Positions 18,268 through 26,739 of a DNA stretch of 64,000 nucleotides are shown here, in pieces (the first letter of the stretch is position 1; each line of letters starts with the position of its first letter). This stretch comes from an uncultured Prevotella sp. (GTDB lineage: Bacteria; Bacteroidota; Bacteroidia; Bacteroidales; Bacteroidaceae): positions 33,675 through 97,674 of the forward strand of contig CALUFN010000002.1 of assembly GCA_944319945.1 (NCBI GenBank). The letters run 5' to 3'. The translations under genes were made by a program, and so were the position numbers. The notes under the pieces are model-generated. The model made no database searches. It was not told the origin of the DNA and saw only the letters and a list, made by a program, of their open reading frames with translations.

Positions 18268-18275
18268 TATTTTTG
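18268..18275 (+). promoter_or_regulatory. Probable -7 element of asd
   Basis: TATTTTTG (TAnnTTTG), 38 bases before the asd ATG. The -33 element is not clear. Confidence 0.45.
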
Positions 18276-18313
18276 CAAGCAAAATTTAACTGTAAAATTA
18301 AAATCCGGAAATA

Positions 18314-19324
18314 ATGAATGTAGCAATCGTTGGCGCGAGCGGAGCCGTGGGGCAAGAGTTTCTCAGGGTGCTCGCAGAGAGAGATTTTCCGATGGACAAC
18401 CTCGTGTTGTTCGGTTCAAGACGTTCGGCAGGCACTAAATACACCTTCAAGGGCAAGGAGTACGAGGTGAAGCTGCTGCAACACAACGACGACTTTAAGG
18501 ACATCGACATCGCCTTCACGTCGGCCGGGGCGGGCACGTCTAAGGAGTACGCCGAAGACATAACGAAATACGGAGCCGTGATGATCGACAACTCGAGCGC
18601 CTTCCGCATGGACGACGACGTGCCGCTCGTGGTGCCCGAGTGCAACGCCGAGGACGCCCTCAACCGTCCGCGCGGCATCATAGCCAACCCCAACTGCACC
18701 ACGATAATGATGGTGGTGGTGCTGCAGCCGCTCGAACGGCTCAGCCACATACGCCGCATACACATCGCAAGCTACCAGAGCGCAAGCGGCGCGGGCGCTG
18801 CGGCGATGGCCGAGCTGCAGGAGCAATACCGCCAGCTGGTCAACGGCGAGGAGGTCACCGTGAGCAAGTTCCCCTACCAGTTGGCTTACAACGTGATACC
18901 GCAGATAGACGTGTTCCAGCCAAACGGATACACAAAGGAAGAGATGAAGATGTTTAACGAGACGCGTAAGATAATGCACAGCGACGTGAAGTGCTCGGCC
19001 ATGTGCGTGCGCGTGTCGTCGCTCAGGGCCCATTCAGAGTCGGTCTGGATAGAGACCGAGCGCCCCATAAGCGTAGAGGAGGCCCGCGCGGCCATAGCAG
19101 CCGCCCCCGGCGTGACGCTTGAGGACGACCCCGACCGCCTTGTTTACCCCATGCCGCTCGACACGGCCGGCAAAGACGACGTCTACGTAGGCCGCATACG
19201 CAAGGACCTGGCCGACGAAAACGGCCTGACATTCTGGCTCAGCGGCGACCAGATACGCAAGGGCGCCGCGCTCAACGCGGTGCAGATAGCCGAGTATCTC
19301 ATCAAAGTAGGCAATGTGAAATAA
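18314..19324 (+). CDS. asd: Aspartate-semialdehyde dehydrogenase
   Basis: A 336-residue NADP-dependent enzyme converting aspartyl phosphate to aspartate semialdehyde, the branch point to lysine/diaminopimelate, threonine and methionine. The N-terminal Rossmann motif [10 protein letters not shown], the catalytic cysteine in ANPNCTT (near residue 128) and [16 protein letters not shown] are all present. Length is normal for the family. It stands alone, 138 bp from the divergent antiporter gene. Confidence 0.95.
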   Translation: MNVAIVGASGAVGQEFLRVLAERDFPMDNLVLFGSRRSAGTKYTFKGKEYEVKLLQHNDDFKDIDIAFTSAGAGTSKEYAEDITKYGAVMIDNSSAFRMDDDVPLVVPECNAEDALNRPRGIIANPNCTTIMMVVVLQPLERLSHIRRIHIASYQSASGAGAAAMAELQEQYRQLVNGEEVTVSKFPYQLAYNVIPQIDVFQPNGYTKEEMKMFNETRKIMHSDVKCSAMCVRVSSLRAHSESVWIETERPISVEEARAAIAAAPGVTLEDDPDRLVYPMPLDTAGKDDVYVGRIRKDLADENGLTFWLSGDQIRKGAALNAVQIAEYLIKVGNVK

Positions 19325-19360
19325 ACATATTTGTAACCCGCTGTAAACCAGCGCGTTAAT

Positions 19361-19443
19361 GAAAGGCTGCCTTTTACCCGCTAAAAGGTGGCCTTTTTGC
19401 GTGCGAAAGGTAACCTTTTAGCGTGCAAAAGGCTACCTTTCGC
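19361..19443. repeat. 22-bp-phased palindrome array C (four units)
   Basis: AAAGG starts at 19362, 19384, 19406 and 19428, exactly 22 bp apart, each with CCTTT 8 bases on. Centres are CTG, TGG, TAA and CTA. It begins 37 bases after the asd stop and lies about 190 bp upstream of the predicted histidine-kinase promoter. The rest of the 394-bp gap holds a short GGTTATACGGT-family fragment at 19512-19547 and otherwise nothing I recognise. Confidence 0.9.
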
Positions 19444-19629
19444 TGTTGTCATTATAATCAGGACGCCTTTGTTTTTATTTTCCACTTCGTAAAGAATATT
19501 CCTTTATACACCATACCCCCGCAACCGCATAACCGTATAACCCCACAAATGTGTAGACAATTGGTTTACATGCGCCAAGAAAAAGACCTTAATCTGTCGC
19601 CAAACACCCAATAATGCAGGTATTAAAAC

Positions 19630-19658
19630 TTGAATTTTAAATATATTTCGTAACTTTG
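19630..19658 (+). promoter_or_regulatory. Probable promoter of the histidine kinase gene
   Basis: TTG at 19630-19632, 18 bases, TAACTTTG at 19651-19658; 60-base leader before the ATG. Confidence 0.5.
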
Positions 19659-19718
19659 CATGAGTCATCCTTAATAATATAGTTCATGGCCTGTGGATAT
19701 GAATGAAGGCTGAAACAG

Positions 19719-21761
19719 ATGAATAACGCGTGCGTTAAATATGTCTTGTCTGCCGTAGCGGTGCTGTCGTCGTGGTGGTGTGCCATGATGATGACGGCGT
19801 GCGGTCGAGCCCCGGGCGACGGGCGCAGCGCGGCCTTAGCCGCCGCGCTGGCCGCCGTAGACGACTCCGTGGCCGTAAACTCGCCTTACGTACCCGGCAT
19901 GATAAGGAAGGGACTGGCCGGAGCCGCCGACAGCCTTGACTATTACGACTGGTACATCCGCTACATGCGCTACTGCGTGCAGATGGAAGTGCCCGACTCG
20001 GCCGACCTGCGCTGGAGCCAAACCTACGGCTACCTGGCCGGCCGCGAGCCTTCGCCGCGCGTCAACGGCATGCTTGGCTTCATGCTCAACGCGCAGGGCA
20101 GCTTTTACCAGAAGCTGCACTACGAGCCGGCTAAGGCCATCGCCTCTTACCGCGCCGCCTACGAGCGCCTCTCTGTCAGCGACGTGAAGCACCGCCTGCC
20201 CGACGTCTGCGCCAACCTGGGCGACGCCTACGTCTTCGCCAACGACATGCCGCACGCCGCCATGTGGTACCGCAGGGCGCTGTTCCTGGCCGACTCGCTC
20301 GGCCTGCCCGAGAAAGACAACGCCACGCTCTACATGGGGTTGGGGCGCATATACCTTAACTTAGGCGACTTCGACCTTGCGCTCGAGTGCTACAAGACGG
20401 CCGACGCCAACCTTGCGCTCATGCCGCTCAACATGCAGCTCTACTTCCTCAACAACTACGGCAACTACTATTATTACACCGAAGACTACGGCCAAGCCCT
20501 GGCCGTGTTCAAGCGGATGAGGCGGATGCTCGCCGCCAACGGCATGCAAGACAGCTACGAGGCGTATCTCTGCAAGGTGAACATGGCAGACGTGCTGCTC
20601 AACCTCGGGCGCACGGCCGAGGCGGCGCGCCTGCTCGACGACGCTTACGCCTACTTCAGGAAGATAGGCGACGCCACCGCCCTCTACTACTGCCACACCA
20701 TAGGCATAGGCCTCGCCCTGAAGGCCGGCGACACCGGCACGGTGAAGAGGATACTCGACTCGGAGCGGCTCAACACCACCATAGACTTCAACATGGTGAA
20801 CATACGCAACCGCTACCTGCGCGAGTATTTCGTCAGGAAGGGCGACTACCGCAACGCTTACCGCATGCTCGACGAGGGCGTAAGGCGCAACGACTCGCTG
20901 AAGCACAACATAGCCAACATGAGGGCCTCCGAGATAATGATGCGCTACGCGCAAGACACGCTCAAGCTGCACCACCAAATGGAGATACAGGAGAAAGACG
21001 CCGACATACGCACGGCCCACATGTGGCTTTACGTAGGCGTGCTGCTCATCGTGGTGCTGGCCCTGCTGCTGCTCTTCGGTTACACCTACGCCCGCAAGCG
21101 CCGCCTGCAGATGCACATGCAGCTCATGCAGACGCAGCTGGCAAACGTGCGCTCGCGCATCTCGCCCCACTTCATCTTCAACGTGCTCAACAACCGCATG
21201 GCCAGCTCCTCGGGCGACACCGACGAGCTGATGGCGCTGGTAAGGCTGATCAGGGCCAACCTCAACATGTCGGGCAAGTATTATGTATCGCTTAAGGAAG
21301 AGCTCGACTTCGTAGGCTATTATATCAGCGTGGAGCGCAAGATCATAGGCGAGGGCTTCGTCTACGAGGTGGACGCCCCGGCCGACGACGTGCTTGAAGC
21401 GGTCATGGTGCCGTCGATGTTCATACAGATACTCGTCGAAAACTCGATAAAGCACGGACTGAAGCGGCGCGAAGGCACAAAGCGCATACGCGTGGCCGTG
21501 GCAAAGGGCGACGCCGACTGCACGATAACCGTGACCGACAACGGCACTGGCTTCGACATACGCCGCAGCGACCCGTCGTCGACCAAGACCGGAATGAAGG
21601 TGATACGCAACACCATTAATATAATAAACCATGAGAACAAGCGGAAGATAAGGCTCGGGGTGAGAAACCTCGAGGCGGCCGACGGCTCGATAGCCGGATG
21701 CGAGGTGAAGCTGGTGATGCCGCTTGGCCTGAAGTCCGTTTACAACGTTAACACAAGATAA
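19719..21761 (+). CDS. TPR-containing LytS-type sensor histidine kinase
   Basis: A 680-residue membrane sensor. A signal peptide ends in a lipobox-like MTAC (Cys28). Residues about 100-400 are helical tetratricopeptide-type repeats (for example GDFDLALECYKTADANLALM). One strong transmembrane helix lies near 432-452 (WLYVGVLLIVVLALLLLFGY). The His_kinase domain has the phospho-acceptor in ISPHFIFNVLNN (His484, codon 21168-21170) and the ATPase domain has VENSIKHG and DNGTGFD. So periplasmic TPRs sense and the cytoplasmic kinase phosphorylates the LytTR regulator encoded 13 bases downstream. The stimulus is unknown. Confidence 0.9.
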   Translation: MNNACVKYVLSAVAVLSSWWCAMMMTACGRAPGDGRSAALAAALAAVDDSVAVNSPYVPGMIRKGLAGAADSLDYYDWYIRYMRYCVQMEVPDSADLRWSQTYGYLAGREPSPRVNGMLGFMLNAQGSFYQKLHYEPAKAIASYRAAYERLSVSDVKHRLPDVCANLGDAYVFANDMPHAAMWYRRALFLADSLGLPEKDNATLYMGLGRIYLNLGDFDLALECYKTADANLALMPLNMQLYFLNNYGNYYYYTEDYGQALAVFKRMRRMLAANGMQDSYEAYLCKVNMADVLLNLGRTAEAARLLDDAYAYFRKIGDATALYYCHTIGIGLALKAGDTGTVKRILDSERLNTTIDFNMVNIRNRYLREYFVRKGDYRNAYRMLDEGVRRNDSLKHNIANMRASEIMMRYAQDTLKLHHQMEIQEKDADIRTAHMWLYVGVLLIVVLALLLLFGYTYARKRRLQMHMQLMQTQLANVRSRISPHFIFNVLNNRMASSSGDTDELMALVRLIRANLNMSGKYYVSLKEELDFVGYYISVERKIIGEGFVYEVDAPADDVLEAVMVPSMFIQILVENSIKHGLKRREGTKRIRVAVAKGDADCTITVTDNGTGFDIRRSDPSSTKTGMKVIRNTINIINHENKRKIRLGVRNLEAADGSIAGCEVKLVMPLGLKSVYNVNTR

Positions 21762-21774
21762 AAACCTAAAAGGA

Positions 21775-22524
21775 ATGAACGCTATAATCGTAGACGACAC
21801 ACGGGCGGCCATCGACAGCCTTGCCGTGAAGCTCGGCAAGTATGCCGACATCACACTGGCCGCGACGGCCGACAACGGCGCCGACGGCATAGAGCTTGTG
21901 AGAAAGCACAAGCCCGAATTGCTATTTCTCGACATGGAGCTGCCCGACATGACGGGCATCGACGTTCTCGAGCAGCTCAGGCTGGAGCCCGACTACCGGT
22001 GTTACGTTGTGATCTATACGGCTTACAATGATTATATGCTGCCGGCCTTCAGGAACAGGGCGTTCGATTTCCTGCTGAAGCCCATAGACGACCGCGAGCT
22101 TGACACCATAATGCGCCGCTTCTACGCCGACAGGCAGAGCGGGAATAGCCGCCGGCAAGACGATGGGGCTGTGAAGCGCGACGGCGGTAAGCTGCTCTTC
22201 TACACCAACGCCGTAGACTTCCGCCTTGTGCAGATCAGGGACATCTGCGTGTTTCATTACGACCACGAGGCGCGCGTGTGGACGGTGGTGGCCGCCGGAT
22301 GCGACCGCCCGCTGCGGCTGAAGCGCAGCGTTACTAAAGACACTCTGCTGAAGATAGATGACAACTTCGTACAAGTAAGCCAAAAATACATCATCAACAT
22401 CAATTATCTGCTCGAGGTGCGCGACAACGTATGCTGCTTTTACCCGCCTTTCGACAAGATAGATTACGTCACCGTAGGCCGCTTTTTCCGCCGTAAGCTG
22501 ATAAACAGGTACAATTCGTTGTGA
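21775..22524 (+). CDS. LytTR-family response regulator
   Basis: A 249-residue two-domain regulator. The receiver domain (1-120) has the phosphorylated aspartate in LLFLDMELPDMTG (Asp53), the conserved Thr in YTAYNDY and the lysine in LLKPID. The C-terminal LytTR DNA-binding domain (about 140-249) includes QIRDICVFH and FVQVSQKYIININYL. It is the partner of the histidine kinase 13 bases upstream, as in LytS/LytR-type pairs. Target promoters are not identifiable here. Confidence 0.92.
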   Translation: MNAIIVDDTRAAIDSLAVKLGKYADITLAATADNGADGIELVRKHKPELLFLDMELPDMTGIDVLEQLRLEPDYRCYVVIYTAYNDYMLPAFRNRAFDFLLKPIDDRELDTIMRRFYADRQSGNSRRQDDGAVKRDGGKLLFYTNAVDFRLVQIRDICVFHYDHEARVWTVVAAGCDRPLRLKRSVTKDTLLKIDDNFVQVSQKYIININYLLEVRDNVCCFYPPFDKIDYVTVGRFFRRKLINRYNSL

Positions 22525-22529
22525 AAGTG

Positions 22530-22594
22530 AAAAGTGAAGAGTGAAAAATCCAAATGAATCATAAAAGCACATGGATTTTTCACTCTTCACTTTT
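22530..22594. terminator. 23-bp perfect inverted repeat between convergent genes
   Basis: The arm at 22530-22552 (AAAAGTGAAGAGTG..., ending AATCCA) is perfectly complementary to 22572-22594 (TGGATT..., ending CTTCACTTTT), with a 19-base loop. It lies between the LytTR regulator gene and the minus-strand barrel gene, so it can serve as a terminator in both directions. Partial copies of the arm sequence continue on both sides. Confidence 0.7.
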
Positions 22595-22615
22595 TACTTT
22601 TCACTCTTCACTCCT

Positions 22616-23128
22616 TCAGAATCTCACTCCGATCCTGAAGAAGAAGTCGCCTGACTTCGAGTCGACTTCTTGAATCATGTTGCAGAAGCCGAACTCGTAG
22701 CCCATCTTGAACGTCAGGAACGAGTATGCCGCCGCGATGCCGCCCTGCCAGCCGAAGTCTACTGAGTTAACATCCTCCGCATCGTCTTTAGTCGCCATGA
22801 AACTGAGATACGGTCCGGTGAATATCCCGACCTTGCCCGCGCTGTTCTTGTAGAAGTTCCACGCTCCGTTGCCTTCTATCTGTATGTAGCCCGGGCTCCA
22901 GTGTTTCACTCCTTTTGTTATCCAGCCGGCTCCTACCGACCAGTCGAACTTGTCGTCGATAGGTGCCGTATAGCTTACTCCTATGTTCAATGCCTTAAAC
23001 TCTGACTTAGCATCAACGTCTCCGCTAATGTCTGAAACGTTGCCTCCCCACCAGATGTTGATGTTCCTTTGGGCGCTTGCGCTTACCGCAACTATTGCGA
23101 AAAGCGCCATTAATAACAACTTTTTCAT
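22616..23128 (-). CDS. Small outer-membrane beta-barrel protein
   Basis: A 170-residue protein with a Sec signal peptide (MKKLLLMALFAIVAVSASAQ) and alternating hydrophobic/aromatic strands ending in FFFRIGVRF, a typical terminal barrel strand with C-terminal Phe. It resembles the outer-membrane beta-barrel families common in Bacteroidota; its role is unknown. The ATG at 23128 gives the canonical signal peptide. It has its own promoter at 23172-23202. Confidence 0.8.
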   Translation of the reverse strand: MKKLLLMALFAIVAVSASAQRNINIWWGGNVSDISGDVDAKSEFKALNIGVSYTAPIDDKFDWSVGAGWITKGVKHWSPGYIQIEGNGAWNFYKNSAGKVGIFTGPYLSFMATKDDAEDVNSVDFGWQGGIAAAYSFLTFKMGYEFGFCNMIQEVDSKSGDFFFRIGVRF

Positions 23129-23171
23129 AAGCAATAGGTTTTTAGTTAATGATTGTTTTGACTTACATTCG

Positions 23172-23202
23172 CAAAGATACGGATTATAATCGAAACAAAC
23201 AA
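23172..23202 (-). promoter_or_regulatory. Promoter of the outer-membrane barrel gene
   Basis: Minus strand: TTG at 23202-23200, 20 bases, TATCTTTG at 23179-23172; a leader of about 40 bases follows. Confidence 0.6.
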
Positions 23203-23481
23203 GGCTAACAGCCGTTTTTATGCAGAACGGTTGATAATTTGTTTCAAATATTAAGTAAGGTGATGCTGGTTTTATTGAAACAGCCTGTGTGTTAGGTTTT
23301 ACAAGAATGGCGGCTTTATACGTATGAAGAAACGTTCATTCGGCTTTAATCGGCTTAATCTCAGCATGTTATAGATCAAACTCGCGCGTTTTTGCAAAAC
23401 AAAGGTCGGGCTTGTTTGACCGACTGAAGAAAATTTAAACAAATAATTCTCGGAAAAAAGCTCTATATCAGGGACTTTTAG

Positions 23482-23489
23482 TATCTTTG
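23482..23489 (+). promoter_or_regulatory. Probable -7 element of the polysaccharide locus
   Basis: TATCTTTG (TAnnTTTG) 319 bases before the UpxY-like gene, implying a long leader. No -33 element is convincing. I saw nothing else recognisable between 23203 and this box. Confidence 0.5.
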
Positions 23490-23499
23490 CATCCGAATG

Positions 23500-23807
23500 G
23501 ACGCTTCATACGTATATAACGTATGTTGACGGCTATTCATAAAGAGACTTAATTGATTAGAAATCAAACACTTGTGGTATGGAAAATGAATTAATGAAGC
23601 GTATGACGCTTTGTTCGTCTTGCCACATAACAATGACTGTAATTCGTTGCTGAGGATCCTCCCGAATGCGGCCGTTACGCCTGAAACAAGGCTTTACGTT
23701 ACTCTTGTGCGCTTGCCATAAGAGGAGCGTGAGAAGCGCACTTAGGCCGCTTGCAGGAGTAAGGCGTATTTTCGTTTTCCGTCAGTAACCATTTCGTTTC
23801 CCTTTTC
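23500..23807 (+). promoter_or_regulatory. Structured 5' leader of the polysaccharide locus
   Basis: The leader holds several short hairpins: CATACGT/ACGTATG at 23507-23525 (5-base loop), AAGCG/CGCTT at 23597-23611, the palindrome GAGGATCCTC at 23652-23661, and GTGCGCTT/AAGCGCAC at 23707-23741. A 24-codon ORF (ATG 23579, stop 23651-23653) lies inside. Bacteroides capsule leaders are the sites where UpxY antiterminators act; by analogy this may be the target of the protein encoded next. That is inference. Confidence 0.4.
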
Positions 23808-25322
23808 ATGAATGATGTCATGACTTCAGGCAGTGCCGGGCTTCGCAACCGCGACAAGCTCAACAGCGTAGATTACCGCTGGTTTATCGTCCGTACTCTG
23901 CCGCATCAGGAAGAGAAGCTCGCTGGCATGTTGAGGCGGCATCAGTCGCAGGCAAGCAACATCCTCGAGGTGTATTGCCCTACGCATACCACGGTGGGAG
24001 TGCTGAGGCATGGCAAGAGTGTCAGTGCGCCGCTGTTCGCCGGTCATGTGTTCGTCCTCTCCACGCAGCAGGCCCTTGCCGACTTCATCGACAGGTATTA
24101 TCCTGAAGGCATCTTGCTCTACGAGCGCAAGAAGGAGAAGGGAAAGAAAGCCGCCGTATGGACAATACCCGAGAACCAGATGCGGGCGTTCATGGACTTC
24201 AATGAAAACTACGCCGACAAAGTGATAGTGCTCGAACGTCCTTACGCCGATTACGCTTTCAACCCGAAAAACAACGAGCCTAACGAGATCGTGAAGGTGG
24301 TAGACGGTCCGCTGAAAGGCCGTGAAGGCTACCTAGCCCGCTTCAACAGGGAGCGTAGGCTGGTGTTCAACATGAAGTCGTTAGGCACGGGCAGGTATTT
24401 CGCCGTATCGGTGCCTAACGCGTGGAGCCTGAAAGTGGTCAGGTTGCATAACGCCGAGAACGACCGACAGACTATTGGCACGCAGAAGGAGCGCGCCGCC
24501 GACTTGCTGATAGGCCTGATAGAAGGCTGCGGTTATGTCGACGACGCTCTCGCCGTGTTTCATGAGATAATCGGCTATCTTTCCATAACGCCTACAATGG
24601 TAGGCTTGTGCAAGTATTTGTTTGAGAAAGGCCGTCATGACTTAAGCCGGAAGATAGCAAGGCTTGACACGGACGGGGTGGAGCAGATACTGAATCTTGT
24701 GAGGTATGAGAATGATAATCCCGGATACATACGTCACACTTGGCGGAAACTCGTAATCCGTCCGTTCCTTACTCCGACTGCGGGCGTCGAGACCGCCGAA
24801 GACGCCGAGCTGCGACATGCCGGATTTACGGAAGTAATCAGGCGCATAGACATCACTGAGCAAACTTATTATCCCAGTAAGGCGAAAGAAGAGCTTACCA
24901 CAACGGCTTATTACGCCCACATAGGCGTGACGGAAAGAAGAGACGGCGCAGGCATTGTCGTTTTCGCAAATTGGGACGCGTTCTTAGGCGAGTATTTCCA
25001 CACGTCGGGCAAGGCCAACGAGCGTTTGGTAGAAGGTCGCGGCAAGGATAAGCAGGCGGAGTCGTTCCGCAACTTTGCTCCCACATTATATAATATATTG
25101 GCTGACGTAAACTCCGCAGTAAAGCCCGTTCGTGGTTTCACTGTAGGCGCAGACGTACTGAACGTGCTTGCCGTTTACACTGCCGGCACGGATGCAGACG
25201 AGATAGAGACGGCCAAGATTACGCTGATAAACACTTGCGTCAATGTCTGCAAGGAAATCAACTCTACTGTCCACTTGGCCGTATGGCGGAGATACCTCCG
25301 CACCGTGTGGCTGCATGTTTAG
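23808..25322 (+). CDS. UpxY-like NusG-family antiterminator with large C-terminal extension
   Basis: A 504-residue protein. Residues about 22-215 resemble specialised NusG paralogues of the UpxY kind: YRWFIVRTLPHQEEKLAGML at the start of the NGN domain, LFAGHVFVLS, and a KOW-like VKVVDGPLKGREGYLARF. UpxY proteins are usually under 200 residues and promote read-through of long polysaccharide operons. The remaining ~290 residues (from about 216) match no domain I know; they look mixed helical with PTMVGLCKYLFEKGRHDLSRK near the start. The position as first gene of the locus, after a long hairpin-rich leader, supports an operon-specific elongation factor. No UpxZ-like gene follows. Confidence 0.8.
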   Translation: MNDVMTSGSAGLRNRDKLNSVDYRWFIVRTLPHQEEKLAGMLRRHQSQASNILEVYCPTHTTVGVLRHGKSVSAPLFAGHVFVLSTQQALADFIDRYYPEGILLYERKKEKGKKAAVWTIPENQMRAFMDFNENYADKVIVLERPYADYAFNPKNNEPNEIVKVVDGPLKGREGYLARFNRERRLVFNMKSLGTGRYFAVSVPNAWSLKVVRLHNAENDRQTIGTQKERAADLLIGLIEGCGYVDDALAVFHEIIGYLSITPTMVGLCKYLFEKGRHDLSRKIARLDTDGVEQILNLVRYENDNPGYIRHTWRKLVIRPFLTPTAGVETAEDAELRHAGFTEVIRRIDITEQTYYPSKAKEELTTTAYYAHIGVTERRDGAGIVVFANWDAFLGEYFHTSGKANERLVEGRGKDKQAESFRNFAPTLYNILADVNSAVKPVRGFTVGADVLNVLAVYTAGTDADEIETAKITLINTCVNVCKEINSTVHLAVWRRYLRTVWLHV

Positions 25323-25384
25323 GCGTGTCGGATGTCAGATACGATTATGGAAAAAGCAGCATTGACTGCCGGAGTAAACATTAA

Positions 25385-25730
25385 CGAACCGGGCGGCGAG
25401 AGACATCCCGCCTTATCGTCGCCGACATTGGTCACGGCTGCCTGACATTCGTCTCTGCGGCTACCGGCAGGCGTGAGACCGTTGCTTTGGAGCCTGTGCT
25501 CCAAGAGATAATGGACCGTTGCGCCCGTCCCAGCCCACTCCTTTTCCCCGTAATTACCGCCGCCGTTCAGTGTTAATGGCAGCAACATTGTGCCGCAAAC
25601 AATAACATCAACCGCAACTATGAAAGCCATAGGCCGCATGCTCAGCTTGCCTTTTCCCCTGAACATGACCGTAGCCCGCCATTCGTGGAAGAGCATGGCA
25701 AAAGGACTGACCCTTAGCGACTTGTTGTAA
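25385..25730 (+). pseudogene. Decayed tyrosine recombinase (integrase), C-terminal fragment
   Basis: Two collinear fragments of a Bacteroidota-type integrase lie in different frames. The first (25385-25576) reads VADIGHGCLTFVSAATGRRE then VALEPVLQEIMDR and LLFPVIT. The second (about 25620-25730) reads MKAIGRMLSLPFPLNM then TVARHSWKSMAKG, which contains the conserved HxxW-type catalytic segment. The INRN expected before MKAIGRML is in a third frame at about 25602. The N-terminal half, including the first catalytic arginine, is missing and a stop follows SDLL. It lies between the UpxY-like gene and a broken sugar-nucleotide gene, so this 5' part of the locus has been rearranged. Confidence 0.7.
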
Positions 25731-25907
25731 GTATGTCCGTCTGTTTCAATATGGCGTAACGCCCGATCTAAGAATCTTACTCTTCCTGTTGTTAATGCAC
25801 GCATTGCTCTGTTCTCTTTGAAGGGGGCTGATCACTTTTTGCATAAATGATTTCTTTGAAAGAAACACCAACCAGTTTCATGATATAAACAACTTAATTT
25901 TTTCAAA

Positions 25908-26589
25908 ATGAAAATTACAGCAGTTATACCCATACGCTCTGGTTCACAGCGCGTAAAGGACAAGAATCTGCGGCCGTTCGCAGATACCAATTTGATGGAG
26001 CTTAAGATAAAGACTTTGCTTCAAGTGCCTGAGCTTACATCGATCGTCGTGAATACGAACAGCGAGGAAGCCATTTCTATTGTTAATAAAAGTTATTCGG
26101 GGGGTAAAATGTCATCGCAGGGAAGAATATTATGCATCCTCCCAATGTTCGGGCAGTGAGTTTTTCCGTCATCTTGGCGAAGTGACTGATACGGATGTCT
26201 TTATATATTGTCCGTGTACATCGCCATTTGTAAAACCTGAAACAATATCGCAGTGCATTAAGACATTCTTTGACTCAGATGATTGCGACAGCGTGTCTAC
26301 CGTATCTTCGGTTAAGGAGTTTATGTGGCTTGACGGTAAGCCGGTCAATTATGACCCGCAACATGCACCTAACTCACAAGACCTTCCTGACATTGTTGCT
26401 CTTAATTTCGGTACCACGGTCGTGCATCGTGATGATTTGATAAAGAACAGCAATATCATAGGCAAGTCGCCAAAGTTTGTCACGACGTCTGACATTGAGG
26501 CTATAGACATCGACACTCCTCTTGATTTTTACATAGCGGAACAGATATACCGCAAGACTGTAATAGAGGGGAGGGGCTTGTTAGAGTAG
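25908..26589 (+). pseudogene. Acylneuraminate cytidylyltransferase-like gene, frameshifted at a G6 tract
   Basis: Together the two frames encode a near-complete CMP-sialic-acid-synthetase-type nucleotidyltransferase. Fragment 1 (25908 onward) has the nucleotide-binding N-terminus TAVIPIRSGSQRVKDKNLRP; fragment 2 (ending 26589) has VKCHRREEYYASSQCSGSEF, the YCPCTSPFVKPETI stretch and the family's C-terminal EAIDIDTPLDFYIAEQIY. The frame changes at GGGGGG (26099-26104); five Gs would restore one continuous ORF (...SYS-GVKCHRREEYY...). As written, the first ORF stops at 26157-26159. This may be true inactivation, slippage-based variation or an assembly error. Confidence 0.8.
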
Positions 26590-26735
26590 CCTCAAAGGAA
26601 GATGGACAACAGCCGTGGACTTTCATGGGCGACAAGATTAAACCTATCGTCGTTGATGAAAGTTTCGACGTGCATGATGAAGACGACATAGCCAGGACTG
26701 AAAAATGGCTCATGCGTGAAGGTATTAAATATTAA
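26568..26735 (+). pseudogene. C-terminal fragment of a second nucleotidyltransferase-like protein
   Basis: Overlapping the end of the cytidylyltransferase-like gene in another frame is an open stretch of about 55 codons, GEGLVRVASKEDGQQPWTFM then GDKIKPIVVDESFDVHDEDD and IARTEKWLMREGIKY, ending TAA at 26733-26735. The end loosely resembles the DIDTxxD...AE tail of sugar nucleotidyltransferases. It probably marks a deletion that fused the ends of two related genes. The next gene starts four bases later. Confidence 0.4.
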
Positions 26736-26739
26736 CCGT

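Noticed and set aside
20361-21959. A 532-codon minus-strand ORF opposite the histidine kinase
   Set aside because: The plus strand carries all kinase motifs in frame; the antisense product is His/Val-rich and resembles no protein.
25319-25804. A 161-codon minus-strand ORF behind the UpxY-like gene
   Set aside because: The plus strand of the same region encodes recognisable integrase segments (TVARHSW, VALEPVLQEI), so the minus ORF is a shadow of a decayed gene; its product has no signal, domain or family features.
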